Assembly: GCA_944325235.1 (NCBI GenBank)
Contig: CALUZE010000057.1
Coordinates: 1 to 7,984, forward strand
Direction of reading: 5' to 3'
Source of the DNA: an uncultured Elusimicrobiales bacterium
GTDB taxonomy: Bacteria > Elusimicrobiota > Elusimicrobia > Elusimicrobiales > Elusimicrobiaceae
DNA length: 7,984 nucleotides
The notes beneath the pieces are model-generated. The model was not told the DNA's origin. It saw nothing but the letters and a program-made list of their open reading frames with translations, and did not search any database. This document shows positions 1 through 6,557 of the stretch, in pieces. Numbering within the stretch: the first letter of the stretch is position 1; each line of letters begins with the position of its first letter. The position numbers were made by a program, and so were the translations under genes.

Positions 1-1
1 C

Positions 2-1996
2 GGCAATTTAACGCTTACCGAGCAGGAACCCTTTGACGGGGACTATACCCTGCCCGCCGATTGGCCCGCCTTGAGCGCCTGGGGCAGCAAACGCAAAGCC
101 CTGGCCTGCGCCTTGCAGACGATGAAGTATTTGAGCGTTACCGAGCCCAGTTTTAAAACCGTTTTAATCCCTTCCTACCGCGAACTGAAGGAATGTTTGC
201 AGGTGGACGAGAACGCCGTTTCCGCCCTGGAACTGGTGAAAAGCCAGGAAGGCGGCCGCAAGGGCAGCCTGTGGGCGCTGTTGGACAAAACCAAAACCGC
301 CGTAGGCAGCCGCAAACTGAAAGAATGGATTTTGCACCCGCTGATGGACCCCGGGGAAATCGCCCAGCGGCAGGATTGTGTGGAAGGCTTCGTAAAGAAC
401 CAATCCGCCATTGCCGATTTGACGGCCTTGCTGGAAAATATTTCCGACGTGGAGCGCATTATGACGCGCACCGTCACGGGCACGGCCTCTCCGCGGGATA
501 TGTCGGGGCTGCGCCAGTCGCTTTTGAATGTGGACCCGCTGGCCCGCTGGTTTGAAACATACGGCGCCGCGGTGGCCCCGCATTTGCAGGCGCGTTTTGC
601 GGCCATTCTGCCGGTGCTGCAGCAAATGGCCCGTGTGCTGTATGACGCCATAGACGAAAACCCGCCCATCCGCCTGTCGGACGGGCACGTCATCCGCAAA
701 GGCTACAATGCCGAGCTGGACGAACTGCGCTCGCTTAAATCCAACGGCAGCAAAACCATGGAAGAAATCTGTGCCCGAGAGCGCGAAAAAACGGGCATTT
801 CCACGATGAAGGTGGGATACAATTCCGTATTCGGTTATTATTTTGAAGTGACCAAATCCCACATTGATAAAGTTCCGTATTCGTACGTGCGCAAACAGAC
901 CTTGGTCAATGCCGAGCGGTTTATTACCGAAGAACTCAAACAGCTGGAAGACAAAATTTTAAACGCGGAGCAGAAAATTCTGCGTTTGGAAAGCGCCCTG
1001 TTTGACGAAGTGCGCAAAACCTTGGCCACGCAGATAAACGATTTAAAAACGTTTGCGCAAATCGTGTCCGAGCTGGACGTATACGTCTCGCTGGCGTTGT
1101 GCGCCATGCGGGGCAACTGGGTAAAACCGGTAGTGGATAACGGTACCGAAATCCATTACGAAAATGGCCGCCACCCGCTGGTGGAAGCCACCTTGCCCGC
1201 CGGCAGCTTCGTGCCCAACAGTTTGGACATCGGCACCCCGCAAACCCAAATTATGCTCATCACCGGCCCGAATATGGGCGGCAAAAGCGTGTTTTTAAAA
1301 CAGACGGCCATTTTGGTCATCCTGGCGCAGATGGGCAGTTTTGTGCCGGCCACTTCGGCGCGGGTGGGCGTGGTGGACAAAATTATGACGCGTATCGGCG
1401 CGCACGACGCGCTGGGCCGCGGCAATTCCACGTTTATGGTGGAGATGAACGAAACCGCGCACATTTTGGCGTCTATGACGCCGCGCAGCCTGATTTTGCT
1501 GGATGAAGTCGGCCGCGGAACGTCCACCTTTGACGGCATTTCCATCGCGTGGGCGATTGTGGAATATTTGTACAAGCCGCACGGCGGCCCCAAAGTGCTG
1601 TTTGCCACGCACTATTTTGAATTGGTGGATTTGGAAAACAAATACGAAAGCGTGCGCAACTACCACGTGGAAGCCAAGGAATACAAAGACGCCGCCGGCA
1701 ACAGCCGCCTGGCGTTTTTGTACCAGATTCTGCCCGGCGCGGCGGACCGTTCCTACGGGATACACGTGGCCGAAATTGCGGGGCTGCCCGCGGCGTGCAC
1801 GCTGCGCGCCAAAAAAGTGCTCAAAGACCTGGAAGCCAAAAAAGGCGCTAAAATTTCCGCCAAAGAAAAAGATATGGTCAAGGACTTGTTCTCCTCGCCC
1901 ATCGTGGAAGAAATCAAAATGGCCGACCCGAACAAACTGACCCCGCTGGAAGCCTTGCAGTTAATTTGCGAATGGAAGAAACGGATTAATGAGTAA
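2..1996 (+). CDS. mutS: DNA mismatch repair protein MutS, 5'-truncated by window edge
   Basis: ATP-driven mismatch recognition protein that starts methyl-independent mismatch repair together with MutL. The reading frame is open from base 2 with no upstream stop, so the gene begins outside the window. About 664 residues are visible, against roughly 850 for the E. coli protein. The N-terminal mismatch-binding domain with the Phe-x-Glu wedge and most of the connector domain are therefore missing from view. What remains is the core/lever and clamp region (about 100-1150) and the ABC-type ATPase: Walker A GPNMGGKS at 1265-1288, Walker B/signature [14 protein letters not shown] at 1496-1537 with Asp-Glu at 1502-1507, and the switch histidine in ATHYFEL at 1604-1624. 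The end has the usual helical LTPLEAL segment. The internal TTG at 71 is not a credible start because homology continues before it. The stop overlaps the start of mutL by 8 nt. The family call is very secure. Confidence 0.98.
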   Translation, partial: GNLTLTEQEPFDGDYTLPADWPALSAWGSKRKALACALQTMKYLSVTEPSFKTVLIPSYRELKECLQVDENAVSALELVKSQEGGRKGSLWALLDKTKTAVGSRKLKEWILHPLMDPGEIAQRQDCVEGFVKNQSAIADLTALLENISDVERIMTRTVTGTASPRDMSGLRQSLLNVDPLARWFETYGAAVAPHLQARFAAILPVLQQMARVLYDAIDENPPIRLSDGHVIRKGYNAELDELRSLKSNGSKTMEEICAREREKTGISTMKVGYNSVFGYYFEVTKSHIDKVPYSYVRKQTLVNAERFITEELKQLEDKILNAEQKILRLESALFDEVRKTLATQINDLKTFAQIVSELDVYVSLALCAMRGNWVKPVVDNGTEIHYENGRHPLVEATLPAGSFVPNSLDIGTPQTQIMLITGPNMGGKSVFLKQTAILVILAQMGSFVPATSARVGVVDKIMTRIGAHDALGRGNSTFMVEMNETAHILASMTPRSLILLDEVGRGTSTFDGISIAWAIVEYLYKPHGGPKVLFATHYFELVDLENKYESVRNYHVEAKEYKDAAGNSRLAFLYQILPGAADRSYGIHVAEIAGLPAACTLRAKKVLKDLEAKKGAKISAKEKDMVKDLFSSPIVEEIKMADPNKLTPLEALQLICEWKKRINE

Positions 1997-3860
1997 CATA
2001 CACGTACTGGACGAAAAAACAGCCGGCAAAATCGCCGCGGGCGAAGTGATTGAACGCCCGGCGGGCGTGCTTAAAGAACTGCTGGAAAACGCCGTGGACG
2101 CCGGCGCCACCAGCATTAACGTGGATATTGAAGGCTCTGGCCGGGATTTAATCCGCGTGAACGACAACGGCTGCGGCATGAGCGCGGAAGATTTGGAATT
2201 GTGCGTCCTGCGCCACGCCACCAGCAAAATCCGTGCATTTGGGGACTTGGCCCACTTGCATACGTTCGGTTTCCGCGGCGAAGCGCTTTACTCGGCGGCG
2301 GCCGTTTCGCGCATGACGCTCACCAGCTGCACCGGGGACGGTTCCGGCCACCGCCTGGAACTGCACGCCGGCAAAGTTGTGGCCAAAAGCCCGGCGCCGG
2401 CCATCAAAGGCACCACGGTGGAAATACGCAACCTGTTTTACAACGTGCCCGCCCGTTTGAAATTTTTAAAAAGCGACGCTTACGAACGCGCCTGCCTGTT
2501 AAAAGTAATAGAAGAAAGTGCCCTGGCCAATCTGCCCGTCAGCTACCGGGTGCACGTCAACGGCCGCGCCGTGTACGACTTGCCGGCGCAAACCGGCCCG
2601 CTGCCGGACGCCGTCAAAGCGCGCGCCAAACAAATTTTGGGCGATGAAGTCGCCTCCACCCTGTTGTTTAAAGCGTTTGACGAAATGCAGCTCAAGCTGT
2701 TTGTTACGCCGTCCGACAAGCTGGTCACCGTGCGCGATATGCAGTATGTGTTCGTCAACCGCCGCCCGATTGATTCCAAAACCGTTCAGCAGGCCGTGTA
2801 CAAAGCCTACCAAAACGTCCGCCCCAAGGACCGCCACCCGGCGTTCTTGGTGTACCTGACGCTGGACCCCGCAGATTTTGACGTCAACATCCACCCGCAA
2901 AAGCGCGACATCCGTTTTGTAAACGAAAATAAAGTATTTGCTTTTTTGATGCACGCGGTGGGCGAAACGGTGTTTTCCAACGCCCGCCCGGTGGACGTGG
3001 CCGTCCCCGCACCGTCCATCACGTTGCCGCCGCCTGCCCAGCCCGCGGCCGAACAACTGTTTAAACCGGCCGCTCCCACGCCGATGGAAGCGTACGCCGC
3101 TTCTTGCCGCCCGGCTCCCGCGCCGCACGGCGCCTTTGCCCCCAAACTGCATTTTGTAGCCAAGGAAACGGAAGAACCCGTGGAATATGTAGCCCGCGCG
3201 CCTGTTTTCACACCGACCGAACCCGCGCCCGAAGCGCCTGCACAGCCGGCCGATATGCATGCCCAAGGGGACCCGGCCTGGTACCATGGCCCGTACCATT
3301 ATTTGGGCCAGCTGCAGCGCAGTTACCTGCTGTTTGAAAACCCGGAAGGGCTGGTGGTGATTGACCAACACGCCGCACAGGAGCGCGTGCTGTTTGAGCA
3401 TTACCTGGCCGCGTTTGACCGCCGGGACGTAAAGGTGCAAAAGTTGCTTTTCCCCGTGCATGTGGATTTGCCGCCGTCCAACGCCGAGACGCTTTTGTCG
3501 TGGGCCGATTGGCTGAAAACGGCCGGGTTTGAGCTGGAACCTTTTTCGGCCCATACCGTGCTGGTGCGCACCATGCCGCATATGATTCGCTTTAAAGAAG
3601 ACGATATGAAAGCGTTTATCATTTCGCTTTCGCAAGTGGTGGGGGACCCGTCCAAATCCACCGAAAGTCTAAAGCGCAAAATGGTGGCCATGCTGGCCTG
3701 CAAAAAAGCCATCAAAGCACACGATGCCATTTCGCCCGCCGAGGCCGAGGCGCTGTTGGACAATATGAAAAAGTGCAAAGACGGTATGCACTGCCCGCAC
3801 GGACGGCCCTGTGTGGCGCAGCTGAATATGAAACAGCTGGATAAATTATTTGGGAGATAG
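1989..3860 (+). CDS. mutL: DNA mismatch repair protein MutL with endonuclease motifs
   Basis: GHKL ATPase that couples mismatch-bound MutS to strand nicking. The 623 residues are full length for the family. The N-terminal ATPase domain (about 1-330) has the catalytic Glu30 in [18 protein letters not shown] at 59-64, RHATSKI around 75-81, FRGEAL at 95-100 and [16 protein letters not shown] at 141-156. A Pro/Ala-rich linker spans about 335-435. The C-terminal dimerisation/nuclease domain has all expected motifs: [12 protein letters not shown] (459-470), the ACK motif (570-572) and CPHGRP (602-607). It also has QKLLFP (484-489), which matches the sliding-clamp motif known from MutL proteins. Known family biology says such MutL proteins nick DNA themselves and do not need MutH. 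The ATG overlaps the mutS stop by 8 nt and is preceded by GGAAG at 1974-1978, so translational coupling is likely. The next gene follows after one base. Confidence 0.98.
   Translation: MSNIHVLDEKTAGKIAAGEVIERPAGVLKELLENAVDAGATSINVDIEGSGRDLIRVNDNGCGMSAEDLELCVLRHATSKIRAFGDLAHLHTFGFRGEALYSAAAVSRMTLTSCTGDGSGHRLELHAGKVVAKSPAPAIKGTTVEIRNLFYNVPARLKFLKSDAYERACLLKVIEESALANLPVSYRVHVNGRAVYDLPAQTGPLPDAVKARAKQILGDEVASTLLFKAFDEMQLKLFVTPSDKLVTVRDMQYVFVNRRPIDSKTVQQAVYKAYQNVRPKDRHPAFLVYLTLDPADFDVNIHPQKRDIRFVNENKVFAFLMHAVGETVFSNARPVDVAVPAPSITLPPPAQPAAEQLFKPAAPTPMEAYAASCRPAPAPHGAFAPKLHFVAKETEEPVEYVARAPVFTPTEPAPEAPAQPADMHAQGDPAWYHGPYHYLGQLQRSYLLFENPEGLVVIDQHAAQERVLFEHYLAAFDRRDVKVQKLLFPVHVDLPPSNAETLLSWADWLKTAGFELEPFSAHTVLVRTMPHMIRFKEDDMKAFIISLSQVVGDPSKSTESLKRKMVAMLACKKAIKAHDAISPAEAEALLDNMKKCKDGMHCPHGRPCVAQLNMKQLDKLFGR
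3852..3857 (+). promoter_or_regulatory. Ribosome binding site that fixes the flavodoxin start
   Basis: GGGAGA lies inside the last codons of mutL, 4 nt before the ATG at 3862. It supports that ATG over the in-frame TTG at 3850, which lies upstream of the Shine-Dalgarno and has no site of its own. The placement implies that ribosomes finishing mutL can reload directly on the next gene. Confidence 0.7.
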
Positions 3861-3861
3861 C

Positions 3862-4392
3862 ATGCACATTACTAAACTTTCGGTCGTATTTTTCAGCGCC
3901 ACGGGGCGCACGCGCAAAGCGGCGGAAGCTTTCGTCAAAACGTTGCCGCTGCCGGCCCAATGGATAGATGTGACGGCCGCCAGCTCGGCGGACCAGGCCC
4001 ATACGTTCGGGCCGGAAGAACTGGTGGTTTTTGCCGCGCCGGTGTACGGCGGGCGCATCCCGGTTCAGGCGTCCCAACGCTTTGCCCGGCAGAAAGGCGC
4101 CCAAACGCCCGCGGTGTTGCTGGCGGTGTTCGGCAACCGCGATTACGATGACGCTTTGCTGGAAATGCAAGAGGTGGCCCAGGCGGCCGGATTTGTGTCG
4201 TTTGCCTGTGCGGCGCCGGTGGCGGAACATTCGCTGATGCCCGGCGTGGCGGTTGGCCGCCCGGACGAAGCGGACACGCAAAAACTGGCGGAATTTGCCG
4301 GACGCGTGTGGCAAACGCTGGCGGCGGCGGGGAAAGTGTTTGCCCTCAAATTTGGTGCGCGCAAAGAACCCGAATTTTTTATCGGCAAATAA
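3862..4392 (+). CDS. Stand-alone flavodoxin-like protein (EFR1-type flavodoxin domain)
   Basis: Probable FMN-binding electron carrier or related flavodoxin-fold protein of 176 residues, cytoplasmic (no signal peptide or membrane segment). The N terminus has a beta strand followed by a phosphate-binding loop, SATGRTRK at residues 12-19, resembling the SxTGNT loop of flavodoxins but with Arg in place of Asn. PVYGGRIP at 60-67, FGNRDYDDAL at 90-99 and EHS at 122-124 match the pattern I know from the flavodoxin half of EFR1-type flavodoxin/ferredoxin fusions in anaerobes. Here the Cys-rich ferredoxin half is absent: the single Cys is at residue 116, and the protein ends soon after the fold. It starts one base after the mutL stop and is the last gene before the terminator at 4395-4448. 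The fold assignment is fairly secure. FMN binding, partner and any link to mismatch repair are not shown by the sequence. Confidence 0.85.
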   Translation: MHITKLSVVFFSATGRTRKAAEAFVKTLPLPAQWIDVTAASSADQAHTFGPEELVVFAAPVYGGRIPVQASQRFARQKGAQTPAVLLAVFGNRDYDDALLEMQEVAQAAGFVSFACAAPVAEHSLMPGVAVGRPDEADTQKLAEFAGRVWQTLAAAGKVFALKFGARKEPEFFIGK

Positions 4393-4394
4393 AA

Positions 4395-4448
4395 ACAAAC
4401 CTCATAAAAAACTCCGGGTATTTGGTGTACCCGGAGTTTTTGGTTTGT
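4395..4448. terminator. Bidirectional intrinsic terminator between convergent genes
   Basis: A perfect 14-bp stem pairs 4407-4420 with 4428-4441 around a 7-nt loop (TTTGGTG). Its GC core is CTCCGGG/CCCGGAG. The outer ends are A-runs on the left and T-runs on the right, so each strand reads as a GC hairpin followed by a U tract (5 T on plus, 6 T on minus). A second 7-bp arm, ACAAACC 4395-4401 with GGTTTGT 4442-4448, extends the stem with a 5-nt bulge on the left side. It lies 2 nt after the flavodoxin-like gene stop and 8 nt from the stop of the minus-strand ChaN-like gene, so it probably ends both transcripts. Confidence 0.92.
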
Positions 4449-4456
4449 ATAGGGTG

Positions 4457-5875
4457 TTAAATGTACGAGTCGCCGTAGCGCAGGTTGTCCGGATTTTTAG
4501 GCTTGGGGGCGCGTATTCCCTTTACGGTCGGCGGAACTGTGCGCAGTTTTTTGGGCTGCTTAGCGGCGGGCTGCTCCTTTTGCGGCTGAGAAACCGCCGG
4601 TGCCTCCTTTTTGGGCAGCGGTTTAATTTGGGGCATTTTTACGCCGGTTTCCGGCAGATAGATGTAATACAGATTGGAGGGTTGCGGCCATGTTTGGTGT
4701 GGAATGAAGGCAAAGCTTTCTCCCCAAAACGGTTTGGTGCGGTCAGTCCATTCCCCGGTGGCCTGCTGACTCAGGCTGTCGACTATTTGATCTTGTTCTT
4801 TTTCTAATTGCTTGGCAGCTTCCAAAATGTCTAAGTTTTGCGCTCGGGAGGCTTCCTCTGCGTCTGTATAGAACTTGATTGTTTCGGGCGAAATATATTC
4901 TGTCGGAACCAGGAAGAGGAACCCCGTATCCGGCCTGTCCTGCACATGGAGCAGATTGGGCAAATCCGTGGAGGCGGTTCCTACCACGTGCCCGGATCCG
5001 CAATAGACGATAATAATGTCATAAAACGGCTGAACGGCCTGAATATACCGCGCCCATTGGCGGTTGCGTTCCAACAGGCCAAAAGGGGACGTGCCCAACA
5101 GCATATTTGTTTCTTGCAAAAAGTTGATGATGTTTTCTTCCTCTTGGCGGGGAAGCGCGCGTTGGATGAGGTAGCGGCCGGTTTTCGCCAGTAAAAAGGT
5201 CGTCTTGCCCTCTCTCCACAGATACAGCTCTTTTGCGCCTAAGATGTCGTCTAAGGCCAACTGGTCAATTCCCAGGGCGTCGGCCGCTTGTTTGACTTCC
5301 GGATAGACCTGCACTATATCCACGGAAGAGCCTGCCCGTTGCAAGGGAAACGTTTCCAAATCGGGCACCATCGCAAATTCCGACGCCAGCAAAATGCGTT
5401 TATCGGGGTGTTGTTTGCGCACGGCTTGCATCATGCGGATCATTTCGGCCGGGGTAGAATTCGTTCCGTGTGATTCTCCGATAAAAATGTATTTAAATCG
5501 TTTCAGCAAAAATTCGTAATTGGGCCAGAAATTATGAAACACAGCTTTGTATGTGTTTTTGTCTTGTTGGGCGTCTTTCAAATCCATCCGTCTGGAAACC
5601 AGGTCGCGTTCTTTGGCGTTTTGATTCAACTTTTTAAATTGCTGCCAGGAAATCATTTCCGGCGGGTACTCCTCCATCACTTTTGCCAAGGCTTCTTGAG
5701 CGTCAAAAAAATCCATTTCCGCGTCTACAGTCTGTTCTTGTACGGTTTGTTCTACCTTGTGGGCGATCCGGTCCGCCTGCACGGCCGACAGCCCGGGGCG
5801 GTTAGCCCGGGGAGAGTTCGCTTGTGCCCACAGAGGGCAGAGGGTCAGTAATAAAATAAAGATAACGTGTTTCAT
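4457..5875 (-). CDS. Secreted ChaN/TIKI-like putative hydrolase or haem-binding protein
   Basis: Exported protein of 472 residues. The chosen ATG (5875) gives a clear Sec signal peptide: Lys2-His3, hydrophobic core about 4-17, and likely cleavage after AQA at 17-19. The Cys at 13 lies in LTLC, a poor lipobox, so lipidation is unlikely. The core (about 125-330) has GESHGT at 133-138, SEF at 165-167, an RNRQWARYI helix at 270-278 and CGSGH at 292-296. This is the spacing of Glu/His motifs typical of the ChaN-like and wider TIKI/EreA superfamily, whose members bind haem or act as metal-dependent hydrolases. A predicted helical segment follows (about 338-370), then a Pro/Lys-rich tail (about 411-472) that could bind the cell surface or another protein. 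A GTG at 5965 would extend the frame by 30 residues but would bury the signal peptide. No Shine-Dalgarno precedes either start. It stands alone on the minus strand. Substrate is unknown. Confidence 0.8.
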   Translation of the reverse strand: MKHVIFILLLTLCPLWAQANSPRANRPGLSAVQADRIAHKVEQTVQEQTVDAEMDFFDAQEALAKVMEEYPPEMISWQQFKKLNQNAKERDLVSRRMDLKDAQQDKNTYKAVFHNFWPNYEFLLKRFKYIFIGESHGTNSTPAEMIRMMQAVRKQHPDKRILLASEFAMVPDLETFPLQRAGSSVDIVQVYPEVKQAADALGIDQLALDDILGAKELYLWREGKTTFLLAKTGRYLIQRALPRQEEENIINFLQETNMLLGTSPFGLLERNRQWARYIQAVQPFYDIIIVYCGSGHVVGTASTDLPNLLHVQDRPDTGFLFLVPTEYISPETIKFYTDAEEASRAQNLDILEAAKQLEKEQDQIVDSLSQQATGEWTDRTKPFWGESFAFIPHQTWPQPSNLYYIYLPETGVKMPQIKPLPKKEAPAVSQPQKEQPAAKQPKKLRTVPPTVKGIRAPKPKNPDNLRYGDSYI

Positions 5876-5934
5876 ACTTATATGATAAGCAAAAAAGCGT
5901 ACCAAAAACAGGGCCGAAAGACCTAGGGCCTTCT

Positions 5935-5946
5935 GGGCCCGGGCCC
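5935..5946. repeat. GC-only 12-bp palindrome
   Basis: GGGCCCGGGCCC is a perfect palindrome made of two GGGCCC units. A further GGGCC at 5926-5930 can pair with either GGCCC (5936-5940 or 5942-5946), so the stretch can form alternative short hairpins. It could be an operator, a structured leader segment, or simply a GC-rich accident. Confidence 0.6.
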
Positions 5947-5952
5947 AAGGGA

Positions 5953-5981
5953 AAAGCCGGGGCACCGGGCGGCTTTATTTT
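5953..5981 (+). terminator. Terminator-like hairpin upstream of hpt
   Basis: AAAGCCG at 5953-5959 pairs with CGGCTTT at 5970-5976 over a 10-nt GC-rich loop, followed by TTTATTTT. This looks like an intrinsic terminator read on the plus strand, yet no plus-strand gene precedes it within this intergenic region. It may guard hpt from read-through antisense to the ChaN-like gene, act as an attenuator if a promoter lies at 5876-5950, or be a relic. Alternative pairing of the two CCGG units (5957-5960 and 5965-5968) weakens the prediction. Confidence 0.45.
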
Positions 5982-6020
5982 CGGGCGAAAAAAAGGTATC
6001 CTTTATGTATATTCTCTATT

Positions 6021-6026
6021 GGAGGG
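6021..6026 (+). promoter_or_regulatory. Strong ribosome binding site of hpt
   Basis: GGAGGG ends 3 nt before the ATG at 6030. It is the best Shine-Dalgarno in the window and fixes the hpt start. Confidence 0.85.
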
Positions 6027-6029
6027 CTT

Positions 6030-6557
6030 ATGCCTGAAAATCCCATTTTGGAACGTGTATTATTTTCGGAAGAACAACTCGCCAAGCGGGTGGCTGAACT
6101 GGGCCGCCAAATCTCGGCCGATTACCGCGGGAAGATGCCGCTGTTTGTGGGCATTTTGCGCGGGTGCATTTTGTTCTATTCCGATTTGATGAAAAATATC
6201 AGCGTGGACTGCAATATGGATTTTATGTGTCTGTCGTCGTATTCGGGCACTTCCAGCACGGGCCAGGTGCGCACGATGTTGGACTTGCGCGAAAGCATCA
6301 AAGGCCGCCATGTGGTGGTGGTGGAAGACATTGTGGATACGGGGCTGACGCTGAATTATTTAATGGGCAATTTAAAAAACCGCGGCGCCGCCAGCATTGA
6401 AATTTGCTGCCTGCTGGATAAGCCGTGCAACCGCAAAGCGGACATTCACCCCAAATACGTGGGGTTCACCGTGGGGGATGAGTTTGTCATCGGCTACGGG
6501 TTGGATTACAACGAACTGTACCGCAACTTGCCGTTTATAGGGGTATTTAAGAAATAA
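6030..6557 (+). CDS. hpt: Hypoxanthine phosphoribosyltransferase
   Basis: Purine salvage enzyme that joins hypoxanthine (and usually guanine) to PRPP, giving IMP or GMP in the cytoplasm. The 175 residues are the usual length for the bacterial enzyme. Visible motifs are [11 protein letters not shown] near 43-53, the mobile active-site loop [10 protein letters not shown] at 69-78, the PRPP-binding motif [14 protein letters not shown] at 95-108 with the acidic pair Glu99-Asp100 and probable catalytic base Asp103, the purine-site segment LLDKP at 128-132, and the C-terminal block [17 protein letters not shown] at 144-160 followed by YRNLPFIGV. The preference between hypoxanthine and guanine cannot be read from this. 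Its stop codon shares one base with the ftsH start, so the two are almost certainly one transcript. The hpt-ftsH pairing is known from Firmicutes, where tilS normally precedes it; here the upstream neighbour is a divergent ChaN-like gene. Confidence 0.96.
   Translation: MPENPILERVLFSEEQLAKRVAELGRQISADYRGKMPLFVGILRGCILFYSDLMKNISVDCNMDFMCLSSYSGTSSTGQVRTMLDLRESIKGRHVVVVEDIVDTGLTLNYLMGNLKNRGAASIEICCLLDKPCNRKADIHPKYVGFTVGDEFVIGYGLDYNELYRNLPFIGVFKK

Larger units (their letters stand above)
5876..6029. other. Divergent intergenic region between the ChaN-like gene and hpt
   Basis: This 154-nt stretch must hold the start signals for both flanking units. On the minus strand, TATCAT at 5887-5882 is a 5/6 match to a -10 box and ends 6 nt before the ATG at 5875; the matching -35 is weak. 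On the plus strand, TATATT at 6008-6013 is a 5/6 match placed to start a short hpt leader, but no -35 is evident. The middle is GC-rich with a palindrome and a hairpin, listed separately. No small ORF in it looks real. Confidence 0.5.

Noticed and set aside
164..862. Minus-strand open frame opposite mutS, plus several shorter ones
   Set aside because: Low-complexity basic translations with no start signals, lying entirely inside a clear mutS gene.
2499..3635. 378-codon open frame on the minus strand opposite mutL
   Set aside because: The translation is rich in Arg, His, Gly and Gln with no motif, typical of an antisense shadow. mutL itself is continuous and has every expected motif.
3850..3861. 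TTG start for the flavodoxin-like gene
   Set aside because: The Shine-Dalgarno GGGAGA lies downstream of this TTG and fits the ATG at 3862 instead.
4253..4807. Plus-strand open frame crossing the terminator and the 3' end of the ChaN-like gene
   Set aside because: It runs through the end of the flavodoxin-like gene, a strong terminator and an antisense coding region, with no ribosome binding site and no recognisable protein.
5832..5843. Lipoprotein signal in the ChaN-like protein (Cys13)
   Set aside because: The residues before the Cys are Leu-Thr-Leu; a large Leu at -1 does not fit a lipobox, while AQA at 17-19 is a good signal peptidase I site.
5876..5965. N-terminal extension of the ChaN-like protein from a GTG at 5965
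   Set aside because: The extra 30 residues would hide an otherwise clear signal peptide, would run through the GC palindrome and part of the terminator-like hairpin, and have no ribosome binding site.
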